Assembly (NCBI GenBank): GCA_958449275.1
Contig: CAUDHE010000070.1
Span: forward strand, 1-12,274
Length of the DNA stretch: 12,274 nt
Reading direction: 5' to 3'
Source: an uncultured Alistipes sp.
Lineage (GTDB): Bacteria; Bacteroidota; Bacteroidia; Bacteroidales; Rikenellaceae
Shown: positions 1-5,885 of the stretch, piece after piece
How positions within the stretch are numbered: the first letter of the stretch is position 1
How the letters are laid out: the number at the start of each line of letters is the position of its first letter
The notes under the pieces: generated by a model
The model's input: the letters and a program-made list of their open reading frames with translations, nothing else
Databases searched by the model: none
What the model was told of the DNA's origin: nothing
Program-made: the position numbers and the translations under genes

Positions 1-1
1 T

Positions 2-181
2 CTTATGAAAGGCGAATCGCCGCGTTCGATCGACGTCGAGGCGTTCGAAATCGATCGTCTTTTGAAGCACGAGAGTTTGCGGCGCGAAGCGTTGAACGAT
101 ATAATCGATATCGGCATGCGCGTCGACAGACGGCAGGCAGCCCGCGGGCGGCAGGCGGCGGAGAATGCAAACGAGGGCTAA
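2..181 (+). CDS. C-terminal end of an unrecognised protein (partial, 5' end outside window)
   Basis: An open frame enters from the left edge and ends at TAA 179-181, giving 59 codons. Codon choice (GAC, GTC, GAG, ATC) matches the confident genes of the window, whereas the other frames here read as arginine-rich nonsense. An ATG at 5-7 could start a 58-residue protein, but with no upstream sequence it is just as likely an internal methionine. The peptide is strongly charged, has no membrane segment, looks mostly helical (around EIDRLLKHESLRREAL) and ends in a basic, alanine-rich tail. I do not recognise a family and assign no function. It converges with the histidine kinase gene, so it is probably not part of the regulatory or export operons. 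Confidence 0.45.
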   Translation, partial: LMKGESPRSIDVEAFEIDRLLKHESLRREALNDIIDIGMRVDRRQAARGRQAAENANEG

Positions 182-299
182 GCGAGTTGAGGGCCTCTGC
201 GGGGGGCAGAAGCTGCGGCCCGCGCTGTTCGCAGAACTGCATTCCTTGCCACCTCTCCGCAAGGCTGTTCGCCGACGGCGGCAGGAGTGCGATAACAGT

Positions 300-319
300 C
301 CGCCGCAGTGGGGCGGCGG
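300..319. terminator. GC-rich hairpin in the convergent spacer, possible weak terminator
   Basis: CCGCCGC (300-306) and GCGGCGG (313-319) form a perfect 7-bp GC-only stem with a 6-nt loop. It lies between the convergent stops at 181 (+) and 374 (-), where a terminator would be expected. No T-run follows the stem on either strand, so it does not meet the intrinsic-terminator pattern. It may only be a by-product of the GC-rich spacer. Nothing else was recognised in the spacer at 182-373. Confidence 0.25.
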
Positions 320-373
320 CGAACTGCGCGACTCAAGGAGCCGCAAATACGGTCCGGCGAACGGGAGTTCGAT

Positions 374-1678
374 TTAATCCAGCGTTACGGTGAATGCCAC
401 GCAGTCGGGGCGGTTGCTCGTCAGACGCAGCACGCCGCCGTGCAAACGTACTATCTGACGCGACACGGCAAGCCCGATTCCCGAGCCGCCGTTTTTGGTG
501 GTGAAGAACGGCGTGAAGATATTTTCGGCCACGTCGGGCGGAATGGGGCCGCAATTGTTTCTAACCTCGATGTTCACGCGTTCGTCGGGATCGATGTCGA
601 CGAATATGCCGATCCGTCTCTCGCCCTCGCACTCCGCCACCGCCTCGCGGGCGTTTTTCAGCAGGTTGACCATCACTTGCGTGACGAGCGTGCGATCGGC
701 GTATATCATTGTGTCGTGCGGCTCTATTCTCTTCGTGAATTCTATCCCGTGCAAGTCGGTCAGCGCTATAGCCTCGTCGATGGGATCGGCCACATAGAGC
801 GGTGCTTTGCGCGGCACGGGTATGCGCGTCACCTGACGGAACGAGTCGACGAACGACAGCAGACGTTCGCCCGTGGAGTGTATGGTTTGCAGTCCGTTGC
901 GCAGTTCGCTGCCGTCGACCGCTGCCGTGAGCAGCGTGTTGCTTATGGATGTGACGGGCGCCAGCGAATTCATTATCTCGTGGGTGAGTATGCGCGTGAG
1001 TTTGTTCCACGACTCTATTTCTTTCTCGCTGAGTTCGTTGTTTATGTCGCCTATGGTTATCACGCGCAGCTCCTTTTCGCCCATCTGCATGTCGGCGCAA
1101 CTGAGCGACAGACTCATGTCGCCCGTTTCGTCGATATATTGCACGAATCGCTGCTCGCCGCGGCGTATGGTGCGCAACGTCTCGACCAGCGTGTCGGACG
1201 CGGGCCGCAACTGCTCGATGTGTGTCAGGCGCATGAGTCCGAACAGATGCGCCGCTTTGCTGTTGGCCTGCAATACGGTGCCGTTGCGCATGACGGTTAT
1301 GATGCCTATGTCGGCGCATTCGGTGATGAGTTCGAAGTACTTCTCCTTCTCGCGTATCTGCAATTTCGCGTCATCGAGTACCTCTTTTATTCTGTTGAGC
1401 GAATAGTTTATCAGCGCATGGTCGGTGACGTTGGGATTGTCGGCGAAACGAAATGCGTAGTCGTCGTTCTGCACGGCGTTGAAAATGAAGTTTATGCGCT
1501 TCATTATGTCGCCGTAAATCCTCAGCAGCGAGATCGACGCCGCTATTACCGCTGGTACCGACAGCACCAGCAGCGACCGCATGCGCATGGTGACGGAGAC
1601 GGCGATCAGGGCTGATCCCGCGACTATTATCGCTATGCGGATTAGGATTTTGTTGTATGGAATCTTGCGCCCGGTCAT
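374..1678 (-). CDS. Membrane-bound sensor histidine kinase of an NtrB/NtrC-type two-component system
   Basis: A 434-residue kinase expected to autophosphorylate and pass phosphate to the regulator encoded just upstream. Two hydrophobic helices (about 11-30 and 35-55) are separated by only a few residues, so there is almost no periplasmic sensor domain. A PAS-like segment follows (about 113-215). The H box is LTHEIMNSLAPV, with phospho-acceptor His233. The ATPase domain has an N box (QVMVNLLKNAREAV, Asn341), an F box (IFTPFFTTK, 386-394) and a G2 box (GSGIGL, 397-402). The G1 position reads NNCGP (373-377) instead of the usual DxGxG, a variant I associate with Bacteroidota kinases of this type. 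Start choice: the ATG at 1678 overlaps the regulator's TGA as ATGA, which implies translational coupling. An in-frame start 28 codons earlier would lie deep inside the regulator gene and adds only a hydrophilic extension. The TAA is at 374-376. The specific signal is unknown. Confidence 0.93.
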   Translation of the reverse strand: MTGRKIPYNKILIRIAIIVAGSALIAVSVTMRMRSLLVLSVPAVIAASISLLRIYGDIMKRINFIFNAVQNDDYAFRFADNPNVTDHALINYSLNRIKEVLDDAKLQIREKEKYFELITECADIGIITVMRNGTVLQANSKAAHLFGLMRLTHIEQLRPASDTLVETLRTIRRGEQRFVQYIDETGDMSLSLSCADMQMGEKELRVITIGDINNELSEKEIESWNKLTRILTHEIMNSLAPVTSISNTLLTAAVDGSELRNGLQTIHSTGERLLSFVDSFRQVTRIPVPRKAPLYVADPIDEAIALTDLHGIEFTKRIEPHDTMIYADRTLVTQVMVNLLKNAREAVAECEGERRIGIFVDIDPDERVNIEVRNNCGPIPPDVAENIFTPFFTTKNGGSGIGLAVSRQIVRLHGGVLRLTSNRPDCVAFTVTLD

Positions 1679-3018
1679 AATCCATAGCGCTTGATCTTGT
1701 TGTAAAGCGTCTGTCGCGTGATGCCCAGCTTTTGTGCCACGGCCGTCAGATTGCCGTTGCATGCGGTTACGGCATCGCGAATCATCTTGCGTTCCATCTG
1801 CTCCAGTGTCGATACGCCGTCGGCGGCCGCGACGGATGTGGCGGGACGCAGCAGCAGATGTTCAACGCCTATGGCAGGCGAATCGCTCATTATCACGGCT
1901 TTCTCCACCGTGTGCTGCAATTCGCGGATGTTACCCTCCCACGCGTGCGCGGCGAGCCGCTCCGACGCTTCGGCCGAGAAGCCGTCGATGCGTTTGCCGT
2001 ACTTTTCGGAGTAGCGGGCGAGGAACATGGCGGCCAGCTGCGCTATGTCCTCCTTGCGGCTGCGCAGGGGCGGGAGCGCTATGTGTATGGTGTTTATGCG
2101 GTAGAGCAGATCCTGACGGAATTCGCCTTTGGCCGTGAGGTCGTAGGGATCGCGGTTGGTGGCGGAGATCAGGCGTATGTCGACGGGTACGGGGACGTTG
2201 CTTCCCAGCCGCACTATGCTGCGGCTCTGCAATGCCGTGAGCAGCTTGGCCTGCATGTGCAACGGCAGATTGCCTATCTCGTCGAGAAAGAGCGTGCCGC
2301 CGCTCGCCGTCTCGAATTTGCCCGCGCGGTCGGTCCGCGCATCGGTGAAGGCCCCTTTCACGTGACCGAACAGCTCGCTTTCGAACAGAGTGTCGGGTAT
2401 GGCGCCCATGTCGAGACTCACCATGGCGGCGTTGCGGCGAGTCGACAGACGGTGAATTTCGCGGGCCAGCATCTCCTTGCCCGTCCCGTTCTCGCCCGTT
2501 ATGAGTATGTTGGCGTCGGTGACGGCCACCTTCTCCACCGTATCGCGTATGCGGCTCATGGCTTCGCTTTCGCCCCAGAACATCGGTTTATCGGCGGGGC
2601 GTGACTCTTTGCGCCGCTTCGGATCGCGCCGGTTTCGGCTCAGACGGTATGCGTTCCGCAACGAGGTTATGAGTTTGTCGTTGTCCCACGGCTTCACCAC
2701 GAAATCCACCGCGCCGTGCTTCATGGCCTTTACCGCCAGATCGATGTCGGCATATGCGGTGAAGAGCACCGTTTGCGTTGCGGGATACTTTTCGGCTATC
2801 TGCCCCAGCCAATAGATGCCCTCGTTACCCGAGTTGATGCCCGCGCTGAAATTCATGTCCAGCAGCACCACGTCGGCTTCGAAAGTTCGCAGGGTCGATA
2901 TGAGCGTGTTGGGCGACGAGAGTGTGACCACCTCGGCGAAATGGCTGTCGGCCAGCAGTTTCACGGCCGACAGAATGCCCCGATTGTCATCCACTATGAG
3001 CAGTTTACCCTCTTTCAT
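1675..3018 (-). CDS. Sigma-54-dependent response regulator, NtrC family (receiver, AAA+, Fis-type HTH)
   Basis: A 447-residue transcription activator. The receiver domain (about 4-120) has the acidic pair Asp10/Asp11, phospho-acceptor Asp54 (VVLLDMNF), Thr87 (FTAYAD) and Lys109 (VVKPWD). The AAA+ domain (about 147-375) has Walker A GENGTGKE (175-182), Walker B LFLDE (243-247), the ATNRD segment and the arginine-finger region FRQDLLYRIN. The sigma-54-contact loop reads GAFTDA (222-227) rather than canonical GAFTGA. A Fis-type helix-turn-helix ends the protein (LTAVAQKLGITRQTLYNKIK, within 424-447). By family, phosphorylation drives oligomerisation, and ATP hydrolysis then remodels RNA polymerase-sigma-54 at promoters with a -24/-12 element. 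It is the first gene of a two-gene operon with the kinase and is transcribed divergently from the export operon, its most likely target. The ATG at 3018 gives a receiver of normal length starting MKEGKLLIVDDN. Confidence 0.96.
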   Translation of the reverse strand: MKEGKLLIVDDNRGILSAVKLLADSHFAEVVTLSSPNTLISTLRTFEADVVLLDMNFSAGINSGNEGIYWLGQIAEKYPATQTVLFTAYADIDLAVKAMKHGAVDFVVKPWDNDKLITSLRNAYRLSRNRRDPKRRKESRPADKPMFWGESEAMSRIRDTVEKVAVTDANILITGENGTGKEMLAREIHRLSTRRNAAMVSLDMGAIPDTLFESELFGHVKGAFTDARTDRAGKFETASGGTLFLDEIGNLPLHMQAKLLTALQSRSIVRLGSNVPVPVDIRLISATNRDPYDLTAKGEFRQDLLYRINTIHIALPPLRSRKEDIAQLAAMFLARYSEKYGKRIDGFSAEASERLAAHAWEGNIRELQHTVEKAVIMSDSPAIGVEHLLLRPATSVAAADGVSTLEQMERKMIRDAVTACNGNLTAVAQKLGITRQTLYNKIKRYGL

Positions 3019-3040
3019 CGTTTCGCGGTAATTATCAAGA

Positions 3041-3071
3041 CAAAAATAGGCGAATTTCCGCGATTGTCAAA
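3041..3071 (-). promoter_or_regulatory. Bacteroidota-type housekeeping promoter for the response regulator-kinase operon
   Basis: On the minus strand the -33 element TTTG (3071 to 3068) is followed by a 19-nt spacer and the -7 element TATTTTTG (3048 to 3041). This is an exact fit to TTTG-N19-TAnnTTTG, the primary sigma factor consensus known for Bacteroides. Transcription would begin near 3034, leaving a leader of about 16 nt before the ATG at 3018, with no Shine-Dalgarno sequence. The -33 element lies inside the left arm of the neighbouring inverted repeat, which suggests that a protein bound there could repress or modulate this promoter. Confidence 0.6.
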
Positions 3072-3102
3072 AAAATTCACTCGAACGTCTAATTTTTTGA
3101 CA
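3065..3102. promoter_or_regulatory. Candidate activator binding sites (inverted repeat, upstream activating sequence)
   Basis: TGTC plus seven A plus TT (3065-3077) is mirrored, apart from one base, by AA plus six T plus GACA (3091-3102), with 13 nt between them. The same stretch can be read as two 15-bp sites of form GTC-N9-(G/C)AC, at 3066-3080 and 3087-3101, spaced 21 bp apart, or two helical turns. Centres lie about 110 and 90 bp upstream of the predicted sigma-54 start, a normal distance for NtrC-family enhancer sites. That the divergent regulator binds here is inference from position and symmetry. A terminator is unlikely because both flanking genes start, not end, here. Confidence 0.45.
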
Positions 3103-3157
3103 CTTGATTTGTCTATGTGAAGTGTTAATATGTTGATAATTAGTAGATAATATGCGG

Positions 3158-3173
3158 TGGTGCGGTTTTGGCA
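3158..3173 (+). promoter_or_regulatory. Candidate sigma-54 promoter (-24/-12) for the export operon
   Basis: TGGTGCGGTTTTGGCA matches the sigma-54 consensus TGGCACGNNNNTTGCA at the key positions. GG is at 3159-3160 and GC at 3171-3172, with exactly 10 nt between them. The deviations are TG for CA after the first TGG, and G for T in the -12 TTGC. The predicted start is near 3184, giving a leader of about 27 nt before the TolC-like ATG at 3211. The element sits between an NtrC-family activator gene and its presumed target operon, which raises its plausibility well above a chance match. Confidence 0.55.
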
Positions 3174-3210
3174 TCGATTTCCGACAAAGGAAAAAATTAT
3201 CGAAAAACAT

Positions 3211-4536
3211 ATGAAAAAAACTATTCTGACCCTAATCGTGTCAATTTTATTTACACCTCTCTATTCCCAGCGTATGTCGCTCGAGGAGTGTATGGCCTAT
3301 GCCGTCGAGCACTCCACTTCGGTGGGGCAGCGTGCCAACTCGCTCGCCTCGGCGCGCGAGGATTATATCGATGCCGTGGCGGCGGTGTTGCCTTCGGTGA
3401 GCGCCAATACGGGCGGTTCGGTGAATTTCGGCCGCTCGGTCGACCCCGAGACCAACACTTACACTACAGTCTCGACGTTCAACAATTCGTATGGCGTTTC
3501 TGCGGGCATGACGCTGTTTTCGGGTTTCGACGCCATCAACGGTATCCGTGCCGCCAAGGTGGCCCGTGCGATGGGTGTCGAGAATCTGCAACTCGCGCGC
3601 GACGAGGCTGCGATGAATGCCATGGCGGCCTATTTCGACGTGGTCTACTACACGGGCACCGTGAAGATTGCCGAAGATGCTCTCGCCGCGAGCGAACTGA
3701 ATATGAAAAAGGCGTCCAAGAATCTCGAATTGGGTTTGGTAAGTCCTGCCGACGTGGCCGAGATCGAGGCGCAGGTGGCTGCCAACGACGTTTCGCTCAC
3801 CGAGCAGCAGAACAATCTGGCTTTGGCCGAGATAAGGTTGCGCGAGGTGATGAACTATCCGCAGGACGAGTCGCTGGAGATCGACACCGACGTGCGCATC
3901 GAGGGCGCCATGACGGGGGCTTCGTTCGCCGAAGTGCTCGACAATGCTCTGACTAACAATCCGCGCATGCGCTCGGCCCAACTCAACAGCCGCTACAACG
4001 AGATCAATTACAGCCGAGCCAAGTGGCGCTACTATCCGTCGATTTCGGCGGGCGGAGGCTACAATACCAGCTTCTATACCAATCTCGACAATTCGTCGGC
4101 CTACGATTCGTGGTGGCGTCAGCTCAAGCAGAACCGCGGTTCGTACGTCTCGGTATCGATGTCTATTCCCATCTTCTCGGGATTGACCCGTCGCACGTCG
4201 AAGCATCGCGCGCGTTACAGCATGAACAACGCCGCATTGCAGGAGGAGGCCACGCGCCGCGCCGTCGAGAGCGAGGTGGCGCAGACTTACAGCCAGATGC
4301 AGGGCTACGGCAAGCAGTATGTGCAGGGGCGCAAGAAGGTGAAGGCTACCGAGTTGGCTTATCAGGGAGTGTCGCAGAAGTTCGCCAAGGGCATGGTATC
4401 GGCCATAGAGTTGCAAACCGCATCCAACAATTTGCAGCGGGCCCGCTCGGAGATGCTTCGCTCGCGTCTGCAATATATAATAAAGTGCCGCATGGTCGAC
4501 TACTACAACGGCATTCCGCTGCTTGAGAAGCGCTGA
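3211..4536 (+). CDS. TolC-like outer-membrane efflux protein
   Basis: A 441-residue outer-membrane factor, expected to form the trimeric exit duct that crosses the outer membrane and reaches into the periplasm. The N-terminus is a Sec signal peptide: two lysines, a hydrophobic core, and a likely cut near LYSQ (residue 20). The mature protein shows the duplicated outer-membrane-efflux plan. Each half begins with a helical stretch (SLEECMAYAVEHS; FAEVLDNALTNNPRMRSAQL) and a PS(V/I)SA segment before the membrane strands (LPSVSANTGG; YPSISAGGGYN). Long Ala/Gln/Glu-rich helices follow, such as DVAEIEAQVAANDVSLTEQQ. Start choice: ATG 3211 opens the signal peptide. An in-frame GTG at 3157 would add 18 residues but overlaps the predicted sigma-54 promoter and would lie upstream of its transcript. 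It is the first gene of the export operon, 67 nt before the adaptor. The substrate is unknown. Confidence 0.93.
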   Translation: MKKTILTLIVSILFTPLYSQRMSLEECMAYAVEHSTSVGQRANSLASAREDYIDAVAAVLPSVSANTGGSVNFGRSVDPETNTYTTVSTFNNSYGVSAGMTLFSGFDAINGIRAAKVARAMGVENLQLARDEAAMNAMAAYFDVVYYTGTVKIAEDALAASELNMKKASKNLELGLVSPADVAEIEAQVAANDVSLTEQQNNLALAEIRLREVMNYPQDESLEIDTDVRIEGAMTGASFAEVLDNALTNNPRMRSAQLNSRYNEINYSRAKWRYYPSISAGGGYNTSFYTNLDNSSAYDSWWRQLKQNRGSYVSVSMSIPIFSGLTRRTSKHRARYSMNNAALQEEATRRAVESEVAQTYSQMQGYGKQYVQGRKKVKATELAYQGVSQKFAKGMVSAIELQTASNNLQRARSEMLRSRLQYIIKCRMVDYYNGIPLLEKR

Positions 4537-4603
4537 TGTCGTTCGGTCTCGTGCGGCGATGTCGAAACTGTTTTTTTGTGAAATAATAAAACGTAACATA
4601 CTT

Positions 4604-5866
4604 ATGGATATCAAACTCGAAAAGAAAAAGGGCTGGAGAGCCTTGTTTCAGAAAAAAAATGTGCCTTATGCCTTCGCGGGCGTGTTCGTCGTTTTCGTGG
4701 CGTGGCTGTTGCTGCGCGACAACGCCTCGGTGCTGCGCGTCGATGCCGACGTGGTTACCGTTTCCGACGTCCGCAGCGGCGAATTCAACGACTACGTGCG
4801 TCTGACGGGCACCGTGCAACCCATCACCACCGTGCAGCTCTCGCCGCTGGAGTCGGGCATCGTCGAGCGCATCGTGGCCGAGGAGGGCACCTCGGTCAGG
4901 CGCGGCGACGTGATTATCGAGATGTCGAACAACTCGCTCAGCATGCAGATCCTGCAATCGGAGGCCGATCTGGCCGAGAAGCAGAACATCCTGCGCAACA
5001 CACTTATCTCTATGGAGCAGGAGCGTCTGTCGCTTCGCCAGAATCGCCTGCAACTCGACCTCGACGTCGAGCGCAAACGTCGCGCCTATCTCCAGAACGA
5101 GGAACTCTACAATAGCGACCTTTTGGCCAAGGAGGAGTGGCTCCGTTCGAAAGAGGATTACGAACTCTCGAAGAACCAGCGCGATCTGAACCTCGAACGC
5201 CAGATCCAGGATTCGCTCTATCGTACCAACCAGATCGAGCAGATGAACGAGAACCTGGCTTCGATGGCTCTCAACATGCAGCTTATCCGCCAGCGTGTCG
5301 ACAACCTCAATGTCAAGGCACCCATCGACGGCGAGGTGGGCATGCTCGACGTGGTTCTGGGACGGTCGATAGGGCAGGGCGCCAACATCGGTCAGATCAA
5401 CGACCTTTCGACCTTCAAGGTGACGGCCCAGATCGACGAACACTACATCGACCGCGTCGTCACGGGCCTCACGGCATCGTTCGAGCGTCAGGAGACCCGC
5501 TTCGAGATGCTGCTGCGCAAGGTCTATCCCGAGGTTCGCAACGGCCAGTTCCGCGCCGACTTCGTCTTTGCGGGCGACGTTCCCGAGAACATCCGCAGCG
5601 GTCAGACCTACTATCTCAACCTTCAGCTCGGCCAGCCCGCCGAGGCCGTAATCATCCCCCGCGGATCGTTCTACCAGTCTACGGGCGGCGCGTGGATCTA
5701 CGTGGTCGACGCCTCGGGCGAGAAGGCCTATCGCCGCGACATACGCATCGGCCGTCAGAATCCGCAGTATTACGAGGTCGTAGACGGCCTGCAAGCGGGC
5801 GAGAGGGTCATAACCTCGTCGTACGACAACTTCGGCGACCACGACGTGCTGCTGCTTAAACATTAA
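4604..5866 (+). CDS. HlyD/MacA-family periplasmic adaptor (membrane fusion protein)
   Basis: A 420-residue adaptor that would link the inner-membrane permeases to the TolC-like duct. A short basic cytoplasmic tail (about 1-18, KLEKKKGWRALFQKK) and one membrane helix (about 20-37) anchor it in the inner membrane; it is not a lipoprotein, having no Cys lipobox. Next come the first lipoyl half (about 70-105, SPLESGIVERI, EEGTSVRRGDVI), a long coiled-coil hairpin (about 112-235) rich in Glu, Gln, Arg and Leu, and the second lipoyl half (KAPIDGEVG, near 238). Beta-barrel and membrane-proximal parts complete the protein. Length and order are normal for MacA/HlyD adaptors. Start choice: ATG 4604 precedes the basic tail. 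Upstream in-frame starts, reaching back to 4523, would overlap the TolC-like gene and add an uncharacteristic extension. The gene ends 19 nt before permease 1. Confidence 0.93.
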   Translation: MDIKLEKKKGWRALFQKKNVPYAFAGVFVVFVAWLLLRDNASVLRVDADVVTVSDVRSGEFNDYVRLTGTVQPITTVQLSPLESGIVERIVAEEGTSVRRGDVIIEMSNNSLSMQILQSEADLAEKQNILRNTLISMEQERLSLRQNRLQLDLDVERKRRAYLQNEELYNSDLLAKEEWLRSKEDYELSKNQRDLNLERQIQDSLYRTNQIEQMNENLASMALNMQLIRQRVDNLNVKAPIDGEVGMLDVVLGRSIGQGANIGQINDLSTFKVTAQIDEHYIDRVVTGLTASFERQETRFEMLLRKVYPEVRNGQFRADFVFAGDVPENIRSGQTYYLNLQLGQPAEAVIIPRGSFYQSTGGAWIYVVDASGEKAYRRDIRIGRQNPQYYEVVDGLQAGERVITSSYDNFGDHDVLLLKH

Positions 5867-5885
5867 TCCCCCGACTCTCTGACTT

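Noticed and set aside
3..242. Minus-strand open frame of 79 codons at the left edge
   Set aside because: Arg/Pro/Ala-rich translation without a plausible domain, opposite a frame with host-like codon use.
308..1615. Long plus-strand open frame of about 435 codons antisense to the histidine kinase
   Set aside because: It is rich in His, Arg, Tyr and Val with no recognisable domain, and lies exactly opposite a gene with all kinase motifs. It is a by-product of GC-rich codon bias.
1679..1762. 28-codon N-terminal extension of the histidine kinase inside the regulator gene
   Set aside because: The extension is a shadow of the regulator's HTH-coding region. The ATG at 1678 forms the ATGA overlap and leads directly into the membrane helices.
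3065..3102. Reading the A-tract/T-tract inverted repeat as an intrinsic terminator
   Set aside because: It has an A/T-rich stem and lies between two divergent gene starts, where no transcript should end. An operator role fits better.
3096..3138. Possible plus-strand primary-sigma promoter for the export operon using TTTG at 3096 or 3108
   Set aside because: No TAnnTTTG element occurs at the required spacing. The nearest candidate, TATGTTGA near 3130, mismatches the key positions.
3157..3210. In-frame GTG at 3157 as an upstream start for the TolC-like gene
   Set aside because: It would bury the signal peptide behind 18 residues and overlaps the predicted sigma-54 promoter. The ATG at 3211 gives a standard signal peptide.
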